A DNA stretch of 64,000 nt from the NCBI GenBank assembly GCA_031213475.1, contig JARUPZ010000003.1, positions 11,441,127 through 11,505,126 of the forward strand, written 5' to 3'. The position numbers were made by a program, and so were the translations under genes. A model generated the notes under the pieces. That model saw only the letters and a list, made by a program, of their open reading frames with translations, searched no databases and was not told the origin of the DNA. This document shows positions 1 through 11,085 of the stretch, one piece after another (within the stretch, counting starts at the first letter, position 1; every line of letters starts with the position of its first letter). This DNA comes from Nereocystis luetkeana. Its lineage: Eukaryota; Sar; Phaeophyceae; Laminariales; Laminariaceae.

Positions 1-579
1 GTTTCATTCGCCAATAAATTTCTTGAAGAATGGAGAATCGCAGATCTCGGTTGGCGGTCGTAGAATCCAGTCGGCGGCCGTAAAATCGGCTTTAGCCAGC
101 GTGAAAGGGGTTCAGGACTTGAAAGGGTTACAGGGTACAGTACCTCTTTTTGACGCGGTGCAGATTTGTACCTCTACTTGTCTCGCTTGTTTCCGTGAAC
201 AGGTTATATCCGAGGGCGATAACCGAAGAACGAGTTTTTATCACTGGATTCAATTTCAAAGTTCAATGTCAACCAGTGTAAAATTGAGCAAAAACTACCG
301 GGTGTATAAAAAAACCCGAAGTCGTGTACCAGGGTAGTACTGTGTGATACGATGTCATACGAGCACCGGTTTTCACATGTCGCGAGCGGATCTGCGTCGG
401 TTGCTCTAAAATCTGGATGATATTGTCTGTACTCAGAAGGTCGAAAGGCTTTGTACAGCAGACGTCAAGAAAGCTTGTGAATTTATGCTCTTAGTGCCCG
501 TACAGCAGTATATCAATCACTGGGACAGATGTAAGCTGGGTGTTCGCTGGCTAATTTTCGAGCGTATGGCTAGTAGCTA
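1..579. other. Intergenic, no gene recognised
   Basis: An open frame covers 23-337 but has no recognisable domain and no splice or start context. I see no repeat shared with the rest of the window here. It could hold the end of a gene lying to the left of the window. Confidence 0.4.
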
Positions 580-687
580 TTACGGGGGATCATAGTTAAC
601 AGGACCTATGGTACACATAAAAACCTATATGCTTAACAATTTTTACTAACAATATTTGGTCCTGTTTACTATGGCCCCCCGTAATAG
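580..687. mobile_element. MITE family A, copy 1
   Basis: A short palindromic element flanked by TA on both sides, with ends TTACGGGGG and CCCCCGTAA. The inner arms read GGACC...GGTCC around an AT-rich centre. Other copies lie at 3757-3866, 4312-4427, 7364-7473, 26677-26783 and 30958-31053, and a split copy lies at 11086-11139 plus 12889-12942. It has no coding capacity, so it must be mobilised in trans. The TA target and short inverted ends fit a Tc1/mariner-like source, but no transposase is seen in the window. Confidence 0.85.
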
Positions 688-737
688 TAACACCCTCCAT
701 ACTAGCCTATCTCTCTAGAGAAAACAACGCTCCTCCC

Positions 738-1140
738 GCCATGTTGTTTGTTGTTGTTGTTCTCACATTAACTCACAATACAATGCAGTCCGTGGTCGCA
801 GGACAGGCTCCAATAACTCTGGAGTGGAAGAAGTACCTCTAGTAAAACAGAGGCAAAAACAAAAAACAAGCATACGCACTCCACCACTGCGGACACCAGG
901 GAAGCAAAAAGGAGACTATTAATAGCAGACAAAAACCTAAAAAAGAAGATGAAGCGGAGCAAAAAAACAAAACAAAACAAAAACAGAAGCAGATAGCAAA
1001 ACGCAAAAAAAGGCAAAACGGACCATACTAACAAAGACACAACGAGGTACGAACGGGAATGAAAGAAAAATGAAAAAAAGAAGGGACAAAAAAGCGATAA
1101 TCACGGGCGGGGGGGGAAAGAAAATACCAAAGGCAGGCAC
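738..1140 (-). repeat. (CAA)n-tailed repeat, family C, minus strand
   Basis: Read on the minus strand, it ends in a GTGAGAACAACAACAA tail after the segment CCACGGACTGC and GAGTTATTGGAGCCTG. The same 3' end recurs near 10165-10260 (-), 46190-46385 (+) and 56408-56470 (-). The tail resembles the simple-repeat tail of a LINE or SINE. The Phe-rich minus-strand frames here are readings of A-rich DNA, not genes. Confidence 0.6.
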
Positions 1141-1249
1141 TGAAGCATACAGACACGCAAAGTTGCCCAGGTGGCACCATGCTAGTTACTTGGGCCCCAA
1201 AGAAGGGAGTGCATCATGACGATGATGGCCGTAACCAGGCTTCAGTCTG

Positions 1250-4200
1250 TTGGGCAGACCGCCTCCCTCCCCCATTCCCCCTCGTCCCCCTTTCGCCCCC
1301 TCCCTCTTCCCTGCCATTCTGCGCACTCGCGTTGGCGTCAACGGCTGTGGTCGTGGTTGCAGCTATTCTATGCCGTTCTGCCGATGCCTCCTTCTCATCT
1401 GTATGCCATTTCCGCATGAAGGCCTCCGCGCCTTCCGCGACCCGTCGGAACCATCTGCCGGCTTTCTGTGCTGCCTCGCGCCACCCTTGTCCCCCGCCGT
1501 GTGTTTCCTTACGGCTGTGTGTTTGCTGACGCTCCCTTCCACCCCACGGTTCGCCGCTGACTACTGCACGGACAGGCGTGCTTGCTGCACGACACCACGA
1601 GCGATGCCCCCTATCCAGACCAGCGGCCGCCGCGATAGCGTGGGCCCACTAGGCATGTTCAGCCCGGATACGGTCTACTCGGCGAACGAAGTGATCGCGG
1701 CGGTGGCCGGGGGGTCGGTGGGCGTTTTGGGCACTCTGATTCAGCTTGAACTCAAGCAGGTGAGAAATTGACGAGGGCGGGACAGGCGGAGAAGGCACAG
1801 GGGGCAGAAATAGCCCGTCCCCGCTCTATGATGCTTGCCTCACTCACAACAAACGAGGAGGGGACAGGGCGCAGGGATAGCTCGTCCCCGTTTTAGTTGC
1901 CTGACTCATATCAAACGGGAAGGGGCAGAAGACAGGGGACAGGAATAGCTCGTCCCCGTTTTAGTTGCTTCATAACAAACGGGGGGGGACAGAAGACAGA
2001 GGATGAAATAGCGCGTCCCCGCTCTTCTTGCCTCGCCCGTAACAAACGGAGAACGAACGGGGACAGGAATAAGTCGTCCCCGCCCTACTTTGCTCGCTCG
2101 TGACAAACGGGGAGGGGCAGGGGGCGGGAATAGCTCGTTCCCGCTCTGTACTTGCCTCACTCAGTACAAACAGGGCGGAGCGAAGGACAGCGATGACCTC
2201 GTTCCCGCTAAACTTGCCTCGCCCATCGACTCTTTTTTCCCGTGTGATACTAAACGTTCGTACAGGAAAGTAGAAAACAAATTGCGCTCTCGCCCGCGCG
2301 TAATGAGCACTTATCTTTACTTGAGTAGTATGATGGTATACCAAGTAGTCGACGTTGGCGGCGATGTCGTGAGGCGATGAGCGGCAATCGTGATCGCGCC
2401 CTTCCCTTTACTCGGCCAGAATGAAACATACTTTCGGGCATCATACGCAACAGACAGAAGGAGGGGTTCAGCTCGAGTGTTGTCAGTTTTCTGTGTCGCC
2501 TCCTGGCGGAGGACGAGTGCGTAGTGCTTTTATTTTCCTGTGTCACTGCGACCGTGTTGTCAATAATCCAAAGCAACAAACACACCGGCCGAGAAAGTTC
2601 CGCGCGGACTGCTTTGCTACTGGCCACCGCTGGCACTACTATATACCTATATACCTACCGTATTGCTGTAGGTAATAAGGGTGAGGTTTCGTTCCGCTGC
2701 GCTATATTTGAAACAAAAACGCACACACATCTCAGCCGTGCTTTTTTTTCCTCGAAACCCGTTTTTGCGAGCTTCGTGTGATACTACGATGGTGTAAACG
2801 GGCTTCGCTGCCGTGTTATATCTCCACAAAAGCCTCCTATTACTATCAATACCAGGTACCAGGTATTACTTTTGGCTTGAAAGTTGAATCACACACGCGT
2901 TTTGGAGATGACGTATCTACTATTATTACGTACGAACGTATAATATGATACCAGGTACGCAATAAGCGACCGATACCGCCGAATGACGGGAGAATAAATA
3001 TCATTTTTTCACCCGAAAGCCCGCGAGCATACCTCCTTCCCCTACCCCCCCCCCTCTTCCCCTCACTTAACCTCGCTTCCCCTCCTATCCCCTCCTTTGA
3101 CGCATTACGTTCTCATGAGTGTAGGAGAGGCTCAAGTCCCGACGTAACTGCCCGTACTGCGACGGCAGCGGTAAGCTGATATGCGCAATATGCTGCTCGG
3201 CGGGAACATTCACCGTCAAGCTGCCCGGAGCCGAAACGTTCAGCACGTTGCCGTGCCCTGGCTGCTCGGGGACACGGTACATCAACTGCTTGAATTGCAG
3301 GTGGGTGCCAAACCAAACGACACGAATAAGGCGACCCCAATAGTATTAAGGCGACGCATCCATCACTCTATTGGGCTGCACTCCCTTTTGGGGGACAAAA
3401 CACTCGGAATTCAGTGTTGGATATGTGTTCCTGTGCAGTGCAGCAGTAAAGTAGAATTAGTTACGGTGCTCATTTTCTCCTTGTTTGTACCACGGGTAAT
3501 AGTTATCGCTCTAATTCCTGCAGTAGTCAGTTTGGCCCCCATACATGTGGGTCTACACAGTTAGGTGTAAATGGTTTTTCAAGCACATGTCGACTTGCGT
3601 TCCGTAGCCTTGTTACGACCGACCAGTCTCTTTCTGTTGTTGCTCTCGCGATGGTGAACCCTGCAGACGATATGTCATATGTGCCGTCAAAGGTTATGTA
3701 TTTTTTTTTCTTCAGTTCCGTTTATTGTTTTCGCCTGTTTTCTCTCCCTACCTCCTATTGCGGGGGACCATAGTAAATAGCACCAATTATTGTTGGCAAA
3801 AATGGCGAAATATGTAGATTTTTGTGTGTACCGTAGGCCCTAATTAATATGGCCCCCCGCAATAGTCGTACCTCGCATCCTATAGCAGCCCTTTAATCCG
3901 TCTTGGATTCGCGTAGAAGTATGTGCGCCTAGTTCAATAACAGGAAATTTTCCTCAATATATATTTTATTTTTTTCTTGTGGTGAGACCGCCCACTTCTT
4001 TACCGTATGCTATTTTGGGTATGCTTTAGTGCTCGAGAACGCCGTGTTGACCATCGCAGAAAATGTCAACTTTTCGAGCGTGTCACGCAGCACGTGTGCC
4101 CGGCCGCGTCCTTCGCTAGAGGTAGCGCTTGTGTTTTTGCTACGCATACAGCAGTACAGAGTAGTATTGCTGACCTTCGTGCTGACCTTTCTCAACCGTG

Positions 4201-5557
4201 GAACTACTGGCCAACCATTGCATCGTTTGTTTTCACAAGAAATAATAAATTTCTTTTTACAGACCTACATGTAGGCCATGCGTGCAATGGTTAGTTTGCT
4301 TGTCGGGTTACTATCACGGGGGACCATATTAAACACCTGGTATGACCTACGGTACACACGAACACCTATATATTTCGCTATTGTTACTAACAATATTGGG
4401 TCCTGTTTAACGTGGTCCCCCGTAATATTAATAACCCTTGTTCATGACTGCATTCCCGTTTCCGGGACAAACTCAGTCAGAATTTGACTGTTTTTTTCTC
4501 CGCGAAACGGGACTGCAGTTTTGCCCTAAAAGGATTCAGCGTGCTTTTTTCTTGAAAGCCATTTTTTCGGGATGGAGGTTTAGAGGTCCCCAACCAGCCT
4601 CAAAATAAGGGAGAAAGGAGCCTCAGGAAAGTTGCGGTTGCACGCACCCCTCTGCCCTCGTGTGCGTCTATAACCAGCTGTATGCCGTAAAACACAGTTC
4701 AGAGATTGCTGCTGTAGTACCGTGCCGTACTGTGTAACACTATCACACTGGGGTGATAATATAACGCACACCCTCGGGTGATTTTCAAAGCTGGGTTTAT
4801 CGATAATGGGGGAGAGCGTATACGCCGAGCGATGCGTCTATGTAACCTTCTCGACGAAGACTTCCCAAAGCCACCATTTTCGTTGTGTGTGCCCCCTTAA
4901 GGCATGTTTTGGAGGAAACAGGGCCCGAAATTCGTCCCAGGAGGTGTGTTGTCTTATCACCCAGTGTGATAGTGTTACACGGTATGCCATCGCCTAACCC
5001 GGCAGGCCGGACTGCCTGCCTCCTGTGACCGATTATGTTGTAACCCGGCGAAATAAAGAGAAAAAACGACCTACGGTGCACTCGTCCCTCCCCAAGTCAG
5101 AATGAGAGGCAAAACCCATACTGGTGATATTTCTGGACAATCTGAAAAATAACGGCCTTGGTTCTACATTACGTTTACGTGGTTTTAGTGTATACCCCCC
5201 CCCCCCCCCCCCCGTGTCTGGGACTCAAGAATAGAAAGCGGCGTGGCGTGGCGTGTATATGTATGCCCCTGGTATGAATCTTTCTTCTAATATTTGTTGT
5301 GTAATCGTCATCTGTTTTCGGCATGAATCCCCCTCTCTAGACCCACACGGGTATCTCAACGCATGCATCCCTTGCTCGTTTGCTCGTTTGCTCGTTTGTT
5401 TTTGCTCGCGTCACGGCTGGTACCGCCTCTGCCTCCGCGCCGCATTGGCAGGGGTGATGGGAGGGCTGTGCCCCGAGAACTGGACAGGAAGACGGCCGAC
5501 GCGGCCGAGGTGGACTTGAGGCTCGAGGAGATCGGAATGGGCGGTATCGGCCAATAA
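1250..5557 (+). CDS. Membrane-anchored DnaJ-type zinc-finger protein (ORANGE/BSD2/PSA2-like), three exons
   Basis: Exons are about 1250-1759, 3125-3300 and 5452-5557 (stop TAA). The introns are phase 0 and phase 2, both GT-AG. Exon 1 ends in a hydrophobic stretch (VIAAVAGGSVGVLGTLIQLE), a likely membrane segment. Exon 2 carries four CxxC pairs, CPYCDGSG, CAIC, CPGCSG and CLNC, the second half completed across the splice as CRGDGR. Exon 3 gives a short acidic tail ending EEIGMGGIGQ. This layout is that of plastid DnaJ-type zinc-finger proteins, which act as chaperone-like or thiol-disulfide factors for plastid proteins (ORANGE stabilises phytoene synthase; PSA2 and BSD2 serve photosystem I and Rubisco). 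Which member this is cannot be told. The start is uncertain: in-frame ATGs lie at 1250, 1370 and 1604, and the long poorly conserved N-terminus could be a plastid targeting region. The total is about 262 residues from the first ATG. Confidence 0.82.
1775..2230 (+). repeat. Minisatellite in intron 1 of the zinc-finger gene
   Basis: About seven degenerate units of roughly 60-70 bp, each with a core close to ATAGCTCGTCCCCG, then a TTGCCTC segment and ACAAACGG. It lies wholly inside the first intron. The short ORFs on both strands here are readings of the repeat. Confidence 0.8.
2231..3124 (+). other. Remainder of intron 1 of the zinc-finger gene
   Basis: Non-coding. It holds scar-like words such as ATACCAGGTACCAGGTAT near 2850 and a C/T-rich tract at 3030-3090. 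The 3' splice site is GTGTAG|GAG at 3124/3125. Confidence 0.6.
3757..3866. mobile_element. MITE family A, copy 2
   Basis: Ends TTGCGGGGG and CCCCCGCAA, flanked by TA on both sides. It lies in intron 2 of the zinc-finger gene. Both terminal variants (TTGC instead of TTAC) change together. Confidence 0.8.
4312..4427. mobile_element. MITE family A, copy 3
   Basis: Begins TCACGGGGGACC and ends GGTCCCCCGTAA, flanked by TA. It lies in intron 2 of the zinc-finger gene, about 450 bp from copy 2. Confidence 0.8.
4445..4535. mobile_element. MITE family F, degenerate copy
   Basis: A fold-back repeat with GGGACAAACT on the left and AACGGGACTGCAG...CCCTAAAAGG on the right. It matches the intact palindrome at 35253-35348. 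Confidence 0.6.
4727..4985. mobile_element. MITE family H with about 28-bp inverted ends
   Basis: The left arm GTAACACTATCACACTGG and the right arm CCAGTGTGATAGTGTTAC are inverted copies about 260 bp apart. The interior (ACGCCGAGCGATGCGTCT, CACCATTTTCG, GAAATTCGTCCC) recurs in a decayed copy at 36480-36790. A related terminus is seen near 61950-61972. No ORF of note. Confidence 0.7.
5195..5213. repeat. Poly(C) tract
   Basis: A run of about 19 C in intron 2 of the zinc-finger gene. It is one of many C/G homopolymers in the window. Confidence 0.9.
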
Positions 5558-6204
5558 CATCCAGGCTGGGCTTCTGGGTGTGTGGGTGTGTGGGGGGGAG
5601 GCGCTATCCTAGCGGCTGGCCTGACCTCGGATTCACCCCTTCGTTATTTTCGAAATATTTACCACTCTAATTTCGAGCAGCTTCCCCCCCAAACGTACGT
5701 GCAGTTGGTTAGGTCTAATAAAGGGGTTAAACGTTGCTTGTTGTTTTCCCCGTCCGCCGGAGGATTAAAACTAGGGGGGGCGGAGGTTATGGTCAGCTCT
5801 GCGGGGTGTGGGTAGGGAGGGAGTGGCTCCTGTAGTGGCAGGTTTTTGCGGGGGTGCATTATGTTCGCGATATAGTAGAGTTTGTGGAGCAACAGTAGAG
5901 CCGGCAGGACAAGACACACGCCTATACCTACATATGGTACGTACAGTGTACGTATGACTCGCGTCACCAAGTATCTATACGTACAATGTTCGTACGAGTA
6001 CGCATTTTTGCTGTTTGTGCAGGCACGCCGGTTTTCTCGCGGTGGTCTGATTCGGGTGGTGTGGCAAGGCTGTCTTTTTGTTGATTTTTTGTTGATTTTT
6101 TCTGGGTAAATAGGAGCCAACGATAGGAGATGCTGTGGTTTTTCGAGTGACATCACGTGTCTGGAGGAGCGAATAAATCTTTTTTTCTCACGCAATCTGC
6201 TTTT

Positions 6205-6599
6205 AACAGACAAATCGGAAAAATGGGAACGAAACAAAAAATGGGAACGGACGGTTTTTTTTAGAAAGCAAACCAATTGTGTACAACTCCTAGAAAAAAA
6301 GTTGACAGTCTTGTGGGGCTGTACAGCAGCCTTCGAATGAGCTGTCGCTCAGGCTGGAAGTCCTCGGCATCGCCGCGGTAGCCAGCATCTAGAGAAATCA
6401 CAATAGAGCCAGCGTATATCGCTTTTTGCGCCCACCCGAAGGCACGAGATGGAGCATGACCGTTCTGACGAGCTCCTCTCACAGGGCTGGCCAAGGGGTT
6501 TCGCAGGATCATTTTGGTTATCTGATACACCACATGGTTCTGGAGATACGGCTTGGTTCTCATTTTAGGCTTCGTTCCCATTTTTCCGATTTGTCTGTT
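6205..6599. repeat. 395-bp inverted repeat with perfect 29-bp arms
   Basis: The arm at 6205-6233 (starting AACAGACAAATCGG) is the exact reverse complement of 6571-6599. The interior includes a 118-aa minus-strand frame without a recognisable domain. It could be a single-copy MITE or the remains of a DNA transposon. No other copy is visible in the window. Confidence 0.65.
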
Positions 6600-7363
6600 T
6601 TTTCCGTCAAACACCAATTATCTTTGTTTATTTCTCAACAATAATAGGCAAACTGCGGGCAGGAAATACCTTATATCGTAGAAAAGATTGTAGATCTCGG
6701 AAGCCTGGCTATGATTAATTGTAGCTCTAAAGCATCAATATATAAAAAACACAGCACTCCGAACCCCGGCCACATTGTATTGTATCTCTTGAGCATGCAT
6801 CCCCATATGTTTTTTTTGGAACGGTCGGTCTTGGATATATCGAGTAACTCTCTTGAAAGTGGGGCACATTGTTATGCGATTCATCGGCGAACGAGCAAAG
6901 AGAACACTTCATGGCGAAACGATTGCCGCATTTTTTTCTTCTCGGTCCACCCATGCCTCCACAACAAACTGCGGCTGTGACACCTGAAGCAGGGAATGCG
7001 GCCGAACACATGAGACGGCATTTCGTTCTCCAGACGTTTTATCAGTTATATTGCGAGCGATTGCGAGTTTCTACGAGTGGTATTTTTGACGGCGCCCAGA
7101 AGCAGGGACCCGTTTTATTTCGAGTTGGCTGAAACGTCAGACGTACGTGCGCCGTCCACCAATGCACACACAAGTTGACGACAGTCACAAAGATCGTGCT
7201 ACACGACTCAATGAGTCTACTAGATAGCGACAGAGCTTATACTACAATAATAGTAGTCAAACCGACGGTGTTTTGTTTGCCTTGCCGGTGCATATTTTTT
7301 GGACGTGCCCTGAGCACGACGCTCTGCTCGTCCGATCGCAAACAGTAGTAGTAATTAAGTATA

Positions 7364-7473
7364 GTATCACGGGGGATCTAAGTTAATAGGACCTATGCTG
7401 TACACTAAACCCTATATAGTTACCTATTTTTACTAACAATATTTGGTCCTATTGATTATTGTCCCCCGTAATA
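7364..7473. mobile_element. MITE family A, copy 4
   Basis: Begins TCACGGGGGATC and ends CCCCCGTAA, flanked by TA on both sides. Confidence 0.8.
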
Positions 7474-10400
7474 GTACTCTTCTGTAAGTGCGAGTGGTTT
7501 GGCGTTTCACATAGATAGCTCTCCACGATTATTCCAGACCGCGCGGGGGTGGGTCTGAGGAAGAATTATAGTGCTATCGACGGAAAAACCAAAACCTTTA
7601 GTTAGTTGGCTTCACGTCCACGGCTGTTGTTGTGCTTGTTTCTTAATTAGAATAAGCTGTGTGTTCTCCGGAGGATGTTCGGTACAACCCTGGTTGGCAT
7701 TTTAGATTTTCTACGTACCAGGTACCTGGTAAGCAGTAAGCACGCAAGTAACGTCTTCCGATTTTTTGTATCATCAGCGGTTTATTTGTGGGTCTGAAAA
7801 ACATTTACCAGTAGTACGAGGACTGCTGAATATGGGCCAATGATGCCAGGAGACATATCAAGCAAGGGGAAAGGTGATTTGCCGAGGGTGTAGGCCCGAG
7901 TGTTTTACGCTAAAAAGGTGTCCGGTCAAAGGTGCAGGGCCGAGTGTTCTACACTAAAACATTACATAACAGGTACCAGTAACAAACTGTAGTTTGGTAC
8001 CAGTCAAGGTAAGTTATGGCAAAATTGTTGTCTGTCAAGGGTTGAAGTGCCGTCTTCTGACATCTTTGATATGGGCCGAGGAGCAATACAAGCAATGCAC
8101 AAGTATGTAAACAATAACTCACCGATCAAGCAGACCAAGCGTTCTTGAGGAACCTTGATGGGCGACTTCTACAGGAGTTTGGGGGTGAGCACTACTTACT
8201 TGGTGAGCAGGACTGAGGATGCTTGCTTTTTTATTGCGACCAAGTTTGCGAGGACCATTAGAAAAAAAAATCAGGAAGAACATGCATTCAGACGAACGAA
8301 CGACTGTAACAATTCCCTTCGTAGGTTGATCGTTCGTAGGGTCTTTATAACCCAAACTGATTTCTTGTCCGCATTTTTTGTTTCCGAAACGCCCCCCTCC
8401 TGTTGTTGTTATCGTTGACACTCATACCGCGCACAGCGGAAATAGTTAGCTGGCACACACAAGCGTTCCGCCCCAACGTGAACTTGCGGCTTTTCCGGTG
8501 CCCGGGTACCTTGAGCTAGGTAATCCGCCCGAACAACCATTGCTCGAGCGAGAATCTTCTTTCGAAGCGGCCCCTGACGATTGGCGCATTGCCGCCCATG
8601 CCGTCCCTGCCGCACCGAAAAAACTGCGACGGAAACCGACAGCTGATCCACAAAGAGCGCACCGCGCCGACTCCCGGTTTGCCCTGTGCCCTGTCCCGTG
8701 AGCTGCATATTGTTAGTGCGCATGATCCACCCGACCACGCTCTTTGAGTATAACTACATCAGCTGCGGACAGCAAACGATGGGACGGGAACAACGTCGGA
8801 GCGCGTAACGTGCAACGGTCATCGTGGATCGCGGATGGCGGAGGAATGTGCAACCTGCAACATTCTTTTTATTTTTGAAACTGAAACCAAAAACGCGAAA
8901 CGACACAAACACGCCTTCTCGAGAAAGTCGAAACCCCTTTGACGATACCACCTGGTGTATTCTTGCATTCGCCAGATTGTGGGTACGTTTGAGGAAGGAG
9001 ATGAGCTCATCAGCGACGCACAAACTCATATATTTTCTCCAGAACCCTCTGGTGCGTGTGGTACAAGCGACTTCCATCCTTCATTGCATCAATGAGTACG
9101 CCTTTGGAGTCACCGCGGTAAGTTGTTGCACACGTGTCCAACTGATCGTGCGGACATTACTAGCACCTTGTAAGTCAGTATCATAAGATCATAAGTCCTT
9201 CGTAGGCGAACACCTGGTCTGTGTCTTGTCTGACGAGTGACCAATCTCTACGAGTACGGCAGCAGTATAATACTCGTAGTCGAGAGGTCACGCCTGCTAG
9301 CCGCTCTTGGCTCCATCTGTGACACTCGTAGAACCCCGTGAGCGGCGCAGTGTCTAGAATAGCAGTGCTATGCTGGTCGTGGTTGGCGTTTTGCCTTTCG
9401 AAATCTCCCTGCTATGAGCCATATACGTGTGATACCACGGGCAGATTCCTCGTATTAATACGTACAATACTGCTGTTTCCTTGATCACGATACGACGGAA
9501 ATCAATCCTGGTTCTACCCGGTACATGCTCTGTACCTGTGGGTACCAGTACACCAACAGCAGTACAGCAAGCAGTACCTGGTACTCGTACGAGTATTGTA
9601 CACCAGTCAAAGTCAAGCTGGTATGATACCTCACGCGAGTTGTTGTTGTTGTTGTTCTTACATTGTTATTGCCCTCGATGAAATGCATCCGAGCGCTGTT
9701 CTTAGTTTGCTTGTCTTCGTTTTTTGTGACGTCGCAGTTGGAGTTGGCGCGAGTGTGAAGAGAGACCAGTCGTCACCGGCACAGACGGCACCGCAGCAGG
9801 CGGGGTTTGGCTCAGGCTGAACGTCTGCTTTTTTCCTTGGAAAACCAAGAACATAAGGCCCGCGCTTCGCGCTCGCGTTCCTCATTGTTAAATACGGGTA
9901 CTATATTACGGGACAGAGTGGTATGTCAGTACAGCAGTACGATAGCACGGCGGGGCAGGACACCCCACCCCCCAACAGCCATCAATAGGTTGTGGTTTGC
10001 CTGGTCCATACGGCGGTAGTGTATACGGGAAAGCACGTCTGCCGATATCTGTATATCGCAGAATGTCTTCCCTCGCCTCTAAGAAAAGCCCACGGCTCAT
10101 GGCTCCGGTTCCGAGCGACGATGGAAGCCGGAAGCCTGCCCGTCCCTACGTACATAAAGTCATCGCCACAATGAAATGTAGTCCGTGGCCGCAAGACAAG
10201 CTCCAATAACTCTGGAGTGGAAGAAATACCGCTCGGTCAAAATAAAACAGGCAGAGAATAATACACATGACACATGATAACTGGAGCAGATCTACACCTC
10301 AGACAAAATAAAAAGTGGGGTCCGCGCACGTACGTATCAGGTACATGCGATACGCTGTACAAGTCGCCACGGAAACCGAGAAGACCACATACTACCCAGA

Positions 10401-11085
10401 AGAAATAGACAAATTGAAAAAAACAACTCGACGTCGAAAAATCGAAATCAAAAGCGAAAAAAATCAAAAATAAAAAAAGGAAGAGAGAAAAAACAAACAA
10501 GAAAAAAGTTCAATTCACGCAAGAAAGCAAGAAAGCATGAAAGGGGATACTCAAGACAATGCGCGTATTTTTGCAGATTGCAGCACGCCACGCGAGGAGT
10601 GTAGAACAGAGATAAGATCAAAAAGACAAACATACGTGCTCCGCTACTATTAATAAGAACACCAGGGAAGCGAAAAAAAAAAGTAATAGACGAAAAACCA
10701 AAAGGAACACGAAGCTAATAAAAAAAAAGCTTGTAGCAAAAAGCAAAACGGAAGACACAAACAGAGACACGGGAAAGAAGGAAATACAGGAAAAAAGGAA
10801 AAGGAAAAGAAGGGACAAAAAAGGGACAAAAGGTATTCATCGTTAGAAGTTGGAAGCATCGGAACTGGGGAGTACGGTGCACTGCTACTACTGCTGCTGT
10901 AAATAATGCTGTATACTTCTGCACCGGTAGTTGTCAAGATGCAGACGCAAAAGCATTTTCCATGACGTCGTCATCTCCCTCTGACGACGACGGCGAGTTT
11001 GCATTGCATTGCGTTCCATTGTGTTGCATTGCATCGCATTGCGTTGCATTGCTTTGCACCATTTTCTTCTGCATTCCACACACCT
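7474..11085. other. Intergenic region with candidate exons only
   Basis: I recognise no gene. A plus-strand frame at 8498-8701 and one at 9684-9820 (short hydrophobic start, ending FGSG before a stop) have GC-rich codon style and might be exons, but neither can be named. A family C repeat lies at about 10165-10260 (-). A-rich DNA at 10400-10830 gives spurious Phe-rich frames. Scar-like words are frequent, for example near 7720 and 9540. Confidence 0.4.

Noticed and set aside
768..1140. Phe/Leu-rich minus-strand ORFs, also at 10237-10937
   Set aside because: Hydrophobic only because the plus strand is A-rich; part of a (CAA)n-tailed repeat.
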